64,000 nucleotides of DNA from an uncultured Sulfitobacter sp. (GTDB lineage Bacteria > Pseudomonadota > Alphaproteobacteria > Rhodobacterales > Rhodobacteraceae). Shown here one piece after another: positions 16,801 to 25,687 of this stretch. Every line of letters starts with the position of its first letter. Position 1 is the first letter of the stretch. Both the position numbers and the translations under genes were made by a program. The DNA is taken from the NCBI GenBank assembly GCA_947502265.1, contig CANMZB010000007.1, forward strand, positions 1 through 64,000, in the 5' to 3' direction. The notes under the pieces are model-generated. The model ran no database searches. It was not told the origin of the DNA and was given only the letters and a program-made list of their open reading frames with translations.

Positions 16801-17427
16801 TCAACGTCGCTCCACCCAGTTCGCAACGATCAGCCCCGGCACGGTGTCCAATGCTCGGTCTGCATCCCGCGCCAGGTCCAGCCGCTTCGGCAGTTTCACC
16901 TGCGGCACCAGCAGGAAAATCGGCGCGGTGACCTTTCCTCGCCCGGTCTTCGAGCGCGACACCACCGCCTGACCCTTGGTGTTCAACCGCCCCTCCGCAA
17001 CCAGCAGGCTCGGTCCGTTCCGGCGATAGACGAAGCGCAGACGCAGCCCGCGCCGTCGCTCCCATTCGCCGGGGGTGATCCGGCCGCCGCGTGTCGATCT
17101 GCCTGCGGCGGGCAGCGGGATTGCCAGCCAGAAGCCGTCCTTCGAGCGGATCAATGGACCAGTGTCATGCGCGCCGACGATAACCGGAGCCTTGGACCAA
17201 ACCAATGCTGCCGCGTCCAGGCTCTCGCCCGACCTCGGGAAGTTCTGGTTGCGGATCGAGTTGGCGAGCCGCCGTCCGAGACCCGCGCCGGTGATCTGGG
17301 TGCGCCATGCGGTCTTGAGCCCGGTCCCGGCCTCGCGCATGGCGGCTGTCACCGCGCGTTCGCCTGCCGCGACCTCCGCTGCCATCATGGCCACGATGTC
17401 GGGATTGATGTCGAGCTTGAGTTTCAC
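16801..17427 (-). CDS. DUF6441 family head-tail/tail completion protein
   Basis: A 208-residue protein matching DUF6441: N-terminal helix (VAAGERAVTAAMREAGTGLKTAWR), then LANSIRNQNFP and a central GFWLAIPLPAAG, ending near IVANWVERR. The family lies between neck and tail genes in Rhodobacteraceae phages and is compared with HK97 gp10-type connector/tail completion proteins. It overlaps the upstream neck gene by four bases (ATGA). Confidence 0.75.
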   Translation of the reverse strand: MKLKLDINPDIVAMMAAEVAAGERAVTAAMREAGTGLKTAWRTQITGAGLGRRLANSIRNQNFPRSGESLDAAALVWSKAPVIVGAHDTGPLIRSKDGFWLAIPLPAAGRSTRGGRITPGEWERRRGLRLRFVYRRNGPSLLVAEGRLNTKGQAVVSRSKTGRGKVTAPIFLLVPQVKLPKRLDLARDADRALDTVPGLIVANWVERR

Positions 17428-17735
17428 GCAGGCCTCAGATCCACGGTCCAGACCAGCCGCTCGCGATCGCGAACAGGCTCGCCCTGAATGAGGAAGGCAT
17501 CGCCGTCGATTTCCAAGCGGTCGCCGGGAAGCGGGTGCGCCACCTCGGCCACCCGCAAGTCAAGGCGGTTAGTCTCGGACCAAAGCCGGGCATCGCCAAA
17601 GTCGGTGATCGCATCCGCCTGCCGGGAGACGATGCGCACCAGCACGGGCGCGCCGCCATCGGAGGTATAGATCGCCTCTCGCCCAATGTTGGGATCCGCG
17701 AACAGCGTATCAACGACGGCGGCAAACGCCGTCAT
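17424..17735 (-). CDS. Head-tail joining (neck) protein
   Basis: A 103-residue beta-rich protein (MTAFAAVVDTLFADPNIGRE, then VRIVSRQADA and LEIDGDAFLIQGEP near the C terminus). This resembles small head-tail joining proteins of the lambda FII type, whose residues give a compact barrel attached to gpW. The ATG overlaps the decoration-protein stop (TGATG); an in-frame upstream extension lacks a ribosome site and codes for an unlikely Arg-rich leader. Assignment rests on size, position and the beta-rich ending. Confidence 0.65.
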   Translation of the reverse strand: MTAFAAVVDTLFADPNIGREAIYTSDGGAPVLVRIVSRQADAITDFGDARLWSETNRLDLRVAEVAHPLPGDRLEIDGDAFLIQGEPVRDRERLVWTVDLRPA

Positions 17736-18070
17736 CAGAAGCTCGCGTTCAGGCGCACGCGGCCGATCACGTCGCCCGCGCCGCCCGCAACAGCTTCGGT
17801 GGCTACGCCAATCAGCGTATTCGCCGTGGCGGTCTTGGTGGCTTCCTTGTTGGTGTTGTCCCAATAGACCTTGTCACCGGCAGACCAGGCTTGGGACGCG
17901 ACTTTTTTCAGATCGAAAATGCCGACGAGCGCGGCCTCGACCGTTTCGGCATTAGCGGCATCCCCGGCGGCCACGCCGAAAATGGAGCCAACAAGCAGGC
18001 CGCCGCCGGATGTCACGGCATAGGGCGCGGTCAGGGTGATGGTGTTGCCGGGTTGGACGTAGTTTTTCAT
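17735..18070 (-). CDS. DUF2190 capsid decoration protein
   Basis: A 111-residue protein typical of DUF2190: MKNYVQPGNTITLTAPYAV at the start, GLLVGSIFGVA, and AGDKVYWDN in the C-terminal half. The family stabilises capsids by sitting on their surface. It follows the capsid gene, and a strong hairpin separates the two, which may set their expression ratio. AAAGGATC precedes the ATG. Confidence 0.85.
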   Translation of the reverse strand: MKNYVQPGNTITLTAPYAVTSGGGLLVGSIFGVAAGDAANAETVEAALVGIFDLKKVASQAWSAGDKVYWDNTNKEATKTATANTLIGVATEAVAGGAGDVIGRVRLNASF

Positions 18071-18093
18071 TGCGGGATCCTTTGCAAACAGGA

Positions 18094-18119
18094 ACGGGCG
18101 GCCCGATTGAACCGCCCGT
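18094..18119 (-). other. GC hairpin between capsid and decoration genes
   Basis: ACGGGCGG pairs with CCGCCCGT across a 10-base loop. It lacks a good T tract on the minus strand, so a partial terminator or mRNA-end stabiliser for the capsid message is likelier than full termination. Confidence 0.5.
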
Positions 18120-18148
18120 CGGAGGTGAGATTTCAGCGATGGCCCGGT

Positions 18149-20203
18149 TTATGCGCCCGGGTTCTTGTAGAGTCCGCGCCAATCGATGGCCTTTGCACCG
18201 AAGTCGAGGCGGCACTTGATCTCGACGCCGTCGACGTCGAAGCCGTTGCGGGTCTCGATATAGGCACCCTGCTGACCCTCGAGATAAGCGTACTCGATGG
18301 TGTCGATCTGGTTCGGACTGGCCGCCAGATACCAAGCGGTCTCGCTGGCCGCATCGAGCCGGGGCTCGCTGATCGGCGCGAGCGTACGGATCGATTGCGG
18401 CACGACGTTGGACGTCGCTGCGGGCACCAGGTTCTGAGCGACCATCTGCTCGGCCTTCAGTTCGAGCGATGCGGGCACGATCAGGAAGGCAGGCCGCACG
18501 TTCAGCACCGTCTTCTTGTCGAGACCAGTCTGCTTGGCCATCGCCGCACGGGCCGCGCCCACGGCATCGACCGCCAGCGCTGCGCCGGTCCCTGCGAGGT
18601 TCTTGTGGTTGGTGTGGAACAGGGCGTTGCCATCGGCCATGGCCGGGTTGGCGGTGATGATACCCCAGACCACGTCCGATTCCAGCTGCGCAATGGAGTT
18701 GCCGTACATTGCCGGGATGCGGGTGAAGGCGTCCAGATCATCATTGATCAGCGTCTGCCGGGTAATCGCGACCACCCGGCCATAGGTCTTGACCTTGTAG
18801 CTCTCCTTGCTCTCGCCGAGCGTGCCGCGCTTGAACTCGCCGCTCTCACCGACCTCCAGAAGCTGCGGCGCTTCGCCGAGCTGCACCCGGTGCATCGCCT
18901 TGAAGTCGGTGGCCAGCACCTGGCGGCAGAACTGCATGAAGGTGCGGGGATAGGCATCATAGGCCTGCCGCAGGGTTTTGTTGGTCACCGCCGACAGGAT
19001 CTCCGGGAAATCGGACGTCGAATGCAGCGCCCGCGTCGCAACCTCGTCACGAGACAGACCGCGCGTGTTCACGCCCGCATTTCCAAGACTTTCACGCGCC
19101 AGTTCCATGAGCGTCATGCCGCGATACTGGCGGGCGGCATCTTCCAGAGTGAAGAGTGTCGGGCTGTAGCGGTGCAGCAGCGCATTCGCGACGGCATCCC
19201 GGCGGGTGATCTGCTCGTCACGGCCACCCAACGGGATCGACACCTGGCTGAAGGTGCGGGTTTCCTCGGATTTGGCGGCGACCTGATCGAGGATCAGACG
19301 GCGGGCTTCGCCGATATCGGTCCCGCGCTTGACTAAATCCTCGGCAAAGCTGCGTTCGAGGTTCAGACGTCCTGCCAGATCATAGATCGTGGAGACGCGG
19401 TCGCGTTCGGTCTCGCGGGCCCGGGTCGCGACGGCTTCGGTATCGGGTACGGCCGCAGTGTCGGCCTTCTGCGGCTTCGGGTGCGCGCGGGTTTCGCTGG
19501 CGCCATCTTTCGGTTCGGCCACAGGCGTCTTGGGTTCAGTCATGGTGGTGTCCTCGGTCGCGACTGTGTCGCTGGGCTGGTCTTTGGCCTCTGCGGCCGG
19601 GGCGTTGGGTTTGTCCGTCATCGGGATGGCTCCTGTTTGGGTGGGTGAGACGTCCCGGCGATGAAGGACGCAGTCGTGAAGTGGGGATTGGGCGCGGAAC
19701 CCTGCGGCAGGGTCCGCGCCAACGGGCACGGCGGAGACCTCGAAGGGCGTCCAGTCCACTGCGCGCCAAAGCTCGCGGGCCGCTTCGGGTTTCGAGACCT
19801 CGAAGAGGTGAACCTGGTAGCCGATGGAGACCGCGCGGATGTGCCCGGCCTGGATGTCACGCCAGATCGGTTCGACGTCCGCGCGCTCACTAATCCTGAC
19901 CTGCGCAATGCCGCGACCGTTTTCGATACGCGCCGAACCCGGCACGACCGAGCCGATCACGGCGTCGAGCGTGTCGATCTCATGCACCTTCAGGAAGGGC
20001 GCGCCCGCGTTCAGACGATCAAGCCGCACATGGGTCGGGTCGAGGCTCAGCTCTTCGTCATAGGGCTCGCCGAATAAGGTCGACCGGCGAACACGCGCGC
20101 CCGCCGACCAGATCACCTCAACGGTGCGGGCGTCGGTATCGGCTGAGTTCGGCGCAAGCTCCGCCGACCGGCGCAGGGCCGGTAGTTCGATCATCGTGTC
20201 CAT
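18149..20203 (-). CDS. Prohead protease-major capsid protein fusion
   Basis: Single 684-residue polyprotein. The N-terminal 170 residues look like an HK97-type prohead protease: PFLKVHEIDTLDAVIG (His), then GHIRAVSIGYQV (Ser) and a final beta hairpin. A Pro/Glu/Lys/Thr-rich linker of about 90 residues follows, probably acting as the scaffold. The C-terminal 380 residues are a Mu gpT-like capsid fold (LRQAYDAYPRTFMQF, LESDVVWGIITANPAM, DVDGVEIKCRLDFGA at the end). Such fusions are known in alphaproteobacterial phages; cleavage would release mature capsid protein. The ATG at 20203 has AGGA upstream. Confidence 0.85.
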   Translation of the reverse strand: MDTMIELPALRRSAELAPNSADTDARTVEVIWSAGARVRRSTLFGEPYDEELSLDPTHVRLDRLNAGAPFLKVHEIDTLDAVIGSVVPGSARIENGRGIAQVRISERADVEPIWRDIQAGHIRAVSIGYQVHLFEVSKPEAARELWRAVDWTPFEVSAVPVGADPAAGFRAQSPLHDCVLHRRDVSPTQTGAIPMTDKPNAPAAEAKDQPSDTVATEDTTMTEPKTPVAEPKDGASETRAHPKPQKADTAAVPDTEAVATRARETERDRVSTIYDLAGRLNLERSFAEDLVKRGTDIGEARRLILDQVAAKSEETRTFSQVSIPLGGRDEQITRRDAVANALLHRYSPTLFTLEDAARQYRGMTLMELARESLGNAGVNTRGLSRDEVATRALHSTSDFPEILSAVTNKTLRQAYDAYPRTFMQFCRQVLATDFKAMHRVQLGEAPQLLEVGESGEFKRGTLGESKESYKVKTYGRVVAITRQTLINDDLDAFTRIPAMYGNSIAQLESDVVWGIITANPAMADGNALFHTNHKNLAGTGAALAVDAVGAARAAMAKQTGLDKKTVLNVRPAFLIVPASLELKAEQMVAQNLVPAATSNVVPQSIRTLAPISEPRLDAASETAWYLAASPNQIDTIEYAYLEGQQGAYIETRNGFDVDGVEIKCRLDFGAKAIDWRGLYKNPGA

Positions 20204-20208
20204 GTTGG

Positions 20209-21741
20209 TCAGTCCTGTTGGTCGGTGTCGGGCCGCGCCGGGTCCGTATCGGAGTCGTCGGCCGGATCGCTCGCCGGTTCGCTTGTTTGAGCGCTGCCGG
20301 TCTTGGTGACGCGGCGCGGATCGCTGTCGAGCACCAGCCCAAGCGCATCGAGTTTGGCATTTGTCGCGGCGATTTCGGCCAGCACGGCGTCCGGGTTGCG
20401 GCCCTGTTTCGCGATCACCTCGGCCAACGTCATGGTGCCCGAGCGGATCGACAGCAGGTTGGCCATCGCGTCCTTCTGCGGATCGACCGCCTCGAACTTC
20501 GGCGGCGACCATTCGACCGGTACATCCGGCGACGGGATCTGCCCCGCCGCCCACGCGGCCTCGGTGAACCAGCGCCAGACCGGCGCGCAAAACATAGGGA
20601 TGAACAGCTGCCACTGCACGGCATCGATCTGGCGGCGGAACTCCACGAGCCCCGCCCGGATCGAGGAATAGTTGACCTGCGACAGGTCCCCGGTCAGCAA
20701 CTCGTAGGGCACCCGGAACCCGGCCGAGATCGTGTGCAGGCTGGCCCGCTTGTATTCGCCATAGCCTCCGGTGGCGGACGGCTGGTTGAAGCGGATATCC
20801 TTGCCACCGCGCGCATAGGCGATCAGGCCCGGTTCGAACTGCTCCACCCGGTTGCCATCCGCGTCCACCACGGACGGCGCGATGCCCTGTTGCGCCTCGT
20901 CGTCGCCGAACACGATGGCGGTGACGCAGGCCTCGGTCTTCTTGCGGACCAATTCGGCCACTTCATAGTCGTCGAGGTCACGCAGGGACCGTATGACAGG
21001 CGCACCCCAGGGAACGCCCCGCGCCTGCGTGCGCTGCTTCTCATAAACATGGGCGATCTCACTTGCCGGGACCGGGCGGCTCTGCAACCCGTTCTGCAGC
21101 GCCCCATAGGCGTCGCCCGGATGCTCGGCATGCAGCCAATATGCCCGGCGCTTGCCGACCGGGTCGAACTCGATCCCTTGCACTAGACGTCCTGTGCCGA
21201 GCGCGCCGGATTTCGTCGCGTCGAGGAAGTCGGCCTCCAGCACCTGCAATTGCAGCGGGACGGGCAAGCCATCCGCTGCGCGGCGCAGACGTCGACGTAC
21301 CAGCACCTCCCCGGCCTCGACCATCTCGCGGCAGATCAGCGTCTGCAGACCGTAGAAGTCGAGCTGGCCGTCGGCGTCGGCGGCGTCCGACCACCGGGCG
21401 AAGAGTGCATCGACCTTGCGGTCCAGCTTGTCGTTGCCGCTGGCCGCCCGGGGCATGATGCCCGCACCAACAATGTTGTTCACCAGCACCGCCACGGCCT
21501 TGGCCGCATGCGGGTTGTTACGCACCAGATCGCGCATCCGGTCCCGCAAGAGCGCCCCGGCCGAGCTGACTTCGGTGTCGGCGGAAGTTCCGGGCGCGCG
21601 CCAGCCTTCCGTGCGCCGCCCCTTGGCAGCGCCATCATAGCCACGCGTCAGGGTTTCAAACGCTTGGCGAGCAAGTACGCGCCGAGCCGCTGCGCGCGGT
21701 GCGACGGTGGCAATCGCAAGGTCAAACCAGTTGGCCGACAT
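20209..21741 (-). CDS. Phage portal protein, lambda B family
   Basis: A 510-residue portal protein forming the DNA channel at one capsid vertex. Landmarks are LVRNNPHAAKAVAVLVNNIVG (about residues 72-92), HVYEKQRTQARGVPW (near 235), and NYSSIRAGLVEFRR with WQLFIPMFCAPVW (350-385), all typical of lambda-type portals paired with GpA terminases. An acidic Asp/Pro-rich tail ends the protein. The ATG overlaps the gpW stop; a GTG one codon earlier is an alternative. Confidence 0.9.
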   Translation of the reverse strand: MSANWFDLAIATVAPRAAARRVLARQAFETLTRGYDGAAKGRRTEGWRAPGTSADTEVSSAGALLRDRMRDLVRNNPHAAKAVAVLVNNIVGAGIMPRAASGNDKLDRKVDALFARWSDAADADGQLDFYGLQTLICREMVEAGEVLVRRRLRRAADGLPVPLQLQVLEADFLDATKSGALGTGRLVQGIEFDPVGKRRAYWLHAEHPGDAYGALQNGLQSRPVPASEIAHVYEKQRTQARGVPWGAPVIRSLRDLDDYEVAELVRKKTEACVTAIVFGDDEAQQGIAPSVVDADGNRVEQFEPGLIAYARGGKDIRFNQPSATGGYGEYKRASLHTISAGFRVPYELLTGDLSQVNYSSIRAGLVEFRRQIDAVQWQLFIPMFCAPVWRWFTEAAWAAGQIPSPDVPVEWSPPKFEAVDPQKDAMANLLSIRSGTMTLAEVIAKQGRNPDAVLAEIAATNAKLDALGLVLDSDPRRVTKTGSAQTSEPASDPADDSDTDPARPDTDQQD

Positions 21742-21950
21742 CACCGATCTCCGCGCGAGAAGCCTGCGCGACCAGCGATCGGCAAAGGCCGCATCGTACC
21801 TGCGAGGGACCGCTCGATAGTGCGGATGCGCGCCAGCAGATCGTCGGCCGAGCCGTAATCCACGGATTTCCCGTCATAGCTGACCCGGGTCGTGCCGCTG
21901 GCATAGGCTCGGCGCAGCGCCGACAGCTCGGTTTCCGTCCAGTCGGTCAT
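21741..21950 (-). CDS. gpW-like head-tail connector
   Basis: A 69-residue protein of the lambda gpW type: WTETELSALRRAYASGTTRVSYDGKSVDYGSADDLLARI is the typical order of helix, beta hairpin and helix (split here by no gap). It plugs the filled capsid before tail joining. It lies between the large terminase and portal genes, as in lambda-like head clusters, and its stop overlaps the portal start. Confidence 0.85.
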   Translation of the reverse strand: MTDWTETELSALRRAYASGTTRVSYDGKSVDYGSADDLLARIRTIERSLAGTMRPLPIAGRAGFSRGDR

Positions 21951-21951
21951 G

Positions 21952-23949
21952 TCAAAACCATCCTCCACGCCGTCCGAGCCAATCGGATTGGCGTTTGCCC
22001 TGCGAAGCTTGCGCTTGCCTGTTGATCTGCCCCGCGGGATCCGCAGAGGCGTCGGCGACCCCGAGCTGATCCTCAAGGTCGCGCCATTTCTCATCGGGCC
22101 AGCGGTCCGCGCCCGCGATCCAGGCGGCGGCGCGGGCATAGACGCGGCAGTCCAGCGCCTCGTTGCGTTCCCGCAGCTTCTGCCATTCCAGCCGGGCAAA
22201 GCCGCGCTTGGTGCGCACCGTCACCAACTGTTCGGCGACGAACTGCTTCAGCCATTCATTCTCGACCCAATGCGGCAGGTGGACCGTGCCGGGCGAAAAC
22301 GCCGCCCCGTCGGCCATGTCCTCCTCGGTCGGCCGTTCCAGTCGCAGGAAGCGATAGGTCTCGGCCTTGAAGGTCGAGACCGCCACGGTCCAGAGGCGTG
22401 CGCCCCGGCGCAGACGTTTGCCGCCCTCGGTCGCGTCCACATAAGTGGGCCCCGATACCGGGCTCGCCCGATTGAACCCTTCGACGCCTTTCACGGGTGC
22501 GACCTGTGCGAACCCTTGAGCGCGTGCCCAGCCATAGACCGCCGGAGCCTCGTAGCCGGTGTCGATGGCAAGCCGCGCGATCTTCAGATGCGCGCCGCGT
22601 TCATGCGGCCATGTTCGACCGAGCAGGTCTGTCAGGTCGCCCCAGGCCTCATGCCGGTCGGGCCCGCCCTCGATCACAATGTGATCGACGAGCCAGCTTT
22701 CCAGACCTCGGCCCCAGGCCCAGACATCGACCTCGATCCGGTCCTTCTGCACGTCGGCCCCAGCGGTCAGGAACAGCCCGCCTGCGAGGACATTGCCCGG
22801 TTTCCAGCGTTCGCGCTGGTCATAGAGCCTCTGCCAGTCCGGCGCTTCCCCGGTCTCGACCCATGTTTCGCCGAGGATCGTGTTACGAAACGCCTTGATT
22901 GCATCGTCGGACCCCTGCGCCGCGTCCCATGCGCGCACGATCCGCTCCCAACTCAGCCAGCCGATCGGCGAATAGAGCGCGGAGAGGTGGTAGCCGACCG
23001 TGTTGGGATCGGCCGCCGTGGCGGTCGCCCGCCATTCGCCGCTCTCAAGCATTGTCGTCTTGTGATGTTCCGCGATTGCCGCGTCACAGCCTTCGCAGTG
23101 ATATTCCGCCGTCTCCGGCCGCCCCTTCTGCCAACGCAACCGCTCGAACTTCAGCCATTGTTCCTGACCGCAGTGCGGGCATGGGACGAAGTACCGCCGC
23201 TGGTCGCTTGCCTCGAACTCCCGCTCGATCCGGCTCAGCCCCCGGATCGTTGGCGTCGAGACCAGGAACACCTTGCGCCGATGGGCGAAGGTCAGCGACC
23301 GGGCTTCGGCCAGTGTGACCGGATCGCCTTCCTCATCGGCCGAGGCCGGATAGGCATCAACCTCGTCGAGGAAGATGTAGCGCGCCGGGGTCGAGCGCAG
23401 CCCCACGGCCGAGTTTGCCCCGGTCATAATCAGGATGCCGCCCGCGAATTCCTTCGACAACATCGTATTGCCCGCGTCGCGCGAGCGCGCCGGTTTGACC
23501 CGCTCCCGCAGTTCCGGGCTCTCGTCGATCAGCGGGTCGATCCGCTGCCTTGAGTTTCGTTTCGCCAATTCCACCGTCGGCTGCACGGCCAGCATTGGGC
23601 CCGGCGCCTGGTGGATCGCAAAGCCGATCCAGTTGTTCCCAGCCTCGGTCGCGCCGACCTGCGCCGCCTTCATGAAGACGATCCGCTGTGTCGGATCGCC
23701 CGGCGACAGCCGGTCCATGATCTCGCCCATGTAGGGCGTGCGCGCGGTGCGATACCGGCCCGGCTCGGCCGATGCGCGGCCCGAGAGCATCCGGTGCCGG
23801 TCCGCCCATTCTGAAACCGTCAGGTCCGGGTCGGGCGTGAGGCCCGCGCCCCAAGCGCGCAGGATCTCTGGCGCACCGTCGAACTCGAGGGCTTCATCAC
23901 CGGAGATCGGGTTTGACCTCGGCAAGCTCGTCGAGTTGGGCACGGACAT
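21952..23949 (-). CDS. Terminase large subunit, GpA family
   Basis: DNA packaging ATPase/nuclease of 665 residues. It shows the GpA-type ATPase start (DLTVSEWADRHRML), an adenine/P-loop region (IVFMKAAQVGATEAGNNWIG), Walker B (YIFLDEVDAYP), a zinc-ribbon-like CPHCG...CEGC pair (about residues 255-285) and the nuclease-domain acidic clusters (AGADVQKDRIEVDVW; IDTGYEAP). It overlaps the end of the small subunit gene by about 50 bases. Packaging by a lambda-like cos mechanism is usual for this family, though no cos site was identified. Confidence 0.92.
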   Translation of the reverse strand: MSVPNSTSLPRSNPISGDEALEFDGAPEILRAWGAGLTPDPDLTVSEWADRHRMLSGRASAEPGRYRTARTPYMGEIMDRLSPGDPTQRIVFMKAAQVGATEAGNNWIGFAIHQAPGPMLAVQPTVELAKRNSRQRIDPLIDESPELRERVKPARSRDAGNTMLSKEFAGGILIMTGANSAVGLRSTPARYIFLDEVDAYPASADEEGDPVTLAEARSLTFAHRRKVFLVSTPTIRGLSRIEREFEASDQRRYFVPCPHCGQEQWLKFERLRWQKGRPETAEYHCEGCDAAIAEHHKTTMLESGEWRATATAADPNTVGYHLSALYSPIGWLSWERIVRAWDAAQGSDDAIKAFRNTILGETWVETGEAPDWQRLYDQRERWKPGNVLAGGLFLTAGADVQKDRIEVDVWAWGRGLESWLVDHIVIEGGPDRHEAWGDLTDLLGRTWPHERGAHLKIARLAIDTGYEAPAVYGWARAQGFAQVAPVKGVEGFNRASPVSGPTYVDATEGGKRLRRGARLWTVAVSTFKAETYRFLRLERPTEEDMADGAAFSPGTVHLPHWVENEWLKQFVAEQLVTVRTKRGFARLEWQKLRERNEALDCRVYARAAAWIAGADRWPDEKWRDLEDQLGVADASADPAGQINRQAQASQGKRQSDWLGRRGGWF

Positions 23950-24457
23950 GTTTCTCCAGAACTTTCTGCATCGCAGCAGGCTCCACCTCCAGATCGGCTG
24001 CCATCAACGCCGCCGCCCGCGCGGGCCAGTTGACCCAGACGTCGCGCTCCTGCCGCGCCAGCCGGAAAACCAGCGAAAGCGCGCGCGCCCGGTCGATCAG
24101 CTCGCCCTTCAGCTTTTGCAGCCGGAGGCGGCGTTCCTGCGCCTTAAGCACTTCGTTCGCCGTCTTGGCCTGCAGGAACGTGGTGCCGCTGCCGATTTGT
24201 GGCGCCGCTAATCCCTGTTCACGGAGCGTTTCGCCAACTGCGGACACTGCCGCCTCCGGGACAGGTTTGAGTTTTGGCTGCGGCGCTTTTCGGGTCTTCG
24301 ACGGATCGGTCGCCTCGGCGCGCAAGGCATCGCTGGCCACCGCGTCAATACTGCCATCGCCATGCAGAACCAGCCGCCCCGTCGCCTTGGCCTTCTGGAT
24401 TGCACCCCGTGAAAGGCCGACGCGGGCGGCATACTGGCGCTCGCTCAGCCCCTCCAT
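23897..24457 (-). CDS. Terminase small subunit
   Basis: Predicted DNA-recognition subunit, 186 residues. A winged-helix/HTH-like start (LSERQYAARVGLSRGAIQKAKATGRL) is followed by a Lys/Pro-rich linker and a long helical segment (AQERRLRLQKLKGELIDRARAL) typical of oligomerisation regions. The ATG at 24457 has TTGGAG seven bases upstream; the upstream TTG is unlikely. It lies directly before the large subunit and starts the packaging-structural operon, opposite a divergent plus-strand gene group. Confidence 0.8.
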   Translation of the reverse strand: MEGLSERQYAARVGLSRGAIQKAKATGRLVLHGDGSIDAVASDALRAEATDPSKTRKAPQPKLKPVPEAAVSAVGETLREQGLAAPQIGSGTTFLQAKTANEVLKAQERRLRLQKLKGELIDRARALSLVFRLARQERDVWVNWPARAAALMAADLEVEPAAMQKVLEKHVRAQLDELAEVKPDLR

Positions 24458-24568
24458 TGCGCGCTCCAATTATCATTTAAAATCATGTGCTTATGTAGTT
24501 GATAAGCCTCTGCACCAGAGCGAACGTGATCCTACGAAAACGATGCAACTCAACACGGAGCCGCCACG

Positions 24569-24838
24569 ATGACCCGCCTGAACCCGCTCACCACGCCCCG
24601 CCACCAACTGCGCGCCGAGAAGGCTGCGCGGAGCAAGGAAGCAGCGCTCAATGCCTTTATGGGCAAGAAGGCCGAGATCGACGAAATGCTGGCGCGCTTG
24701 TCGAGCCTCAGCGAAGAGCATTTCAACGCCCATCCCGACGAGATCAACTGGGGCCATTTCGGCACCCTTGAGCACTACGCCAGCCTCCTGAAGCGCATCA
24801 CCGACAGCGCCTTCAGGGAAGGCGAGCACGCGGAGTAA
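24569..24838 (+). CDS. Conserved small phage protein, function unknown
   Basis: An 89-residue helical, charged protein (MTRLNPLTTPRHQLRAEKAAR, then IDEMLARLSSLSEEHFNAHPDEINWGHFGTLEHY). No known motif was recognised. CGGAGCCGCC precedes the ATG. It is the first of three plus-strand genes diverging from the terminase operon, with the next gene only five bases downstream. Confidence 0.7.
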   Translation: MTRLNPLTTPRHQLRAEKAARSKEAALNAFMGKKAEIDEMLARLSSLSEEHFNAHPDEINWGHFGTLEHYASLLKRITDSAFREGEHAE

Positions 24839-24843
24839 GCGCT

Positions 24844-25062
24844 ATGGAAACCAGTACTATCCGCATTGCCATTCGTAAGCTGCCTGAGCAGTTCGATCGA
24901 AGCCGCATTACAACGGTCCTCGACGAAATCGAAAGCGCCCTGATGGACGACGGCGGCGTTTATGTCCGCGCCTATGCCGACAGCATGACGATTACCATCG
25001 AGGTGCCGACCAGCCAGCTGATCGATGCGGCAACCTGCCTGAAGAACCTAGACCTTATCTAA
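24844..25062 (+). CDS. Small hypothetical phage protein
   Basis: A 72-residue acidic alpha/beta protein (IRIAIRKLPEQFDRSRITTVLDEIESAL, then MTITIEVPTSQLIDAA). It was not assigned to a family. Short spacing to the gene before it suggests co-transcription. Confidence 0.65.
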   Translation: METSTIRIAIRKLPEQFDRSRITTVLDEIESALMDDGGVYVRAYADSMTITIEVPTSQLIDAATCLKNLDLI

Positions 25063-25151
25063 ACCGCGCGAACGCGCAGACCTGCCCCGCATGCGCGGGC
25101 TCGTCACGGTAGAAGGGTCGCATTCCGCGCCCCTGATGACCGGAGGCAACC

Positions 25152-25394
25152 ATGGCCAAGAATTCCACCCCCACAACAACCGATGCGGCGCCGCGCCAGA
25201 CCAAGCAGCAGATCATGATCGATCTCCTGCGGCGGCCCGAAGGCGCGGGCATCGAAGAGATCACCGCCGCAACCGGATGGCAGTCGCACACGGTGCGCGG
25301 CGCAATGTCCGGCGCGCTGAAGAAGAAGCTAGGCCTCGAGATCACCTCGAAGAAGGTCGAAGGACTCGGACGGGTCTATCGTATCGAGCGCTGA
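25152..25394 (+). CDS. DUF3489 family HTH protein
   Basis: An 80-residue protein with the DUF3489 winged-helix signature: KQQIMIDLLRRPEGAGIEEI, then TGWQSHTVRGAMSGALKKKLGL and a C-terminal GRVYRI. The family is frequent in alphaproteobacterial phages and islands and probably binds DNA. GGAGGCAACC lies before the ATG. Its 3' end overlaps the convergent DUF7220 gene by 19 bases. Confidence 0.82.
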   Translation: MAKNSTPTTTDAAPRQTKQQIMIDLLRRPEGAGIEEITAATGWQSHTVRGAMSGALKKKLGLEITSKKVEGLGRVYRIER

Positions 25395-25678
25395 TTTCGA
25401 TCCGGCGCACCGCTGAAGTCACGACTATGAGGAAGCCGTCGCCGTGTCAGCGGCGGCTTCGTCTTTCTCACCCGGATCTCCTCGAAGAGCCGCCGCAGCA
25501 CATAGGACCGCGCAACGCTCACCACCGTGAACACCGCGCCCATCTTCAGGTTCTGCGCCAGCGTCGTATGCAGCCCGAAGATCGGGAAGACCAGAATTTG
25601 TGTAGCGACGGCGACGCCGTAGCCCACGATCACATTAGCGACGGACTCCACCAGCGACATGAGGCGCGACTGCTTCAT
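25376..25678 (-). CDS. DUF7220 family small membrane protein
   Basis: A 100-residue protein with two hydrophobic segments (VESVANVIVGYGVAVATQILVF and LKMGAVFTVVSVARSYVL) and a basic C-terminal tail. The MKQSRLMSLVESVANV opening is typical of the family, which occurs in Rhodobacteraceae prophages beside DNA methyltransferase genes. Function is unknown; it sits just downstream of the cytosine methyltransferase gene. Confidence 0.75.
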   Translation of the reverse strand: MKQSRLMSLVESVANVIVGYGVAVATQILVFPIFGLHTTLAQNLKMGAVFTVVSVARSYVLRRLFEEIRVRKTKPPLTRRRLPHSRDFSGAPDRNQRSIR

Positions 25679-25687
25679 GCCACCACC

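Noticed and set aside
17891-19336. 481-residue plus-strand open frame opposite the capsid gene
   Set aside because: Antisense shadow of a well-supported capsid fusion; no domain or ribosome site.
20204-20614. In-frame 137-residue upstream extension of the protease-capsid gene
   Set aside because: It overlaps the portal gene in another frame, is Arg/Gly-rich and lacks a ribosome site; the ATG at 20203 after the portal stop is the natural start.
9681-21950. Reading the structural genes as the host's own gene transfer agent
   Set aside because: Only the distal tail genes resemble a GTA. The fused protease-capsid, gpW, GpA terminase, replication genes and serine recombinase are those of a complete temperate phage.
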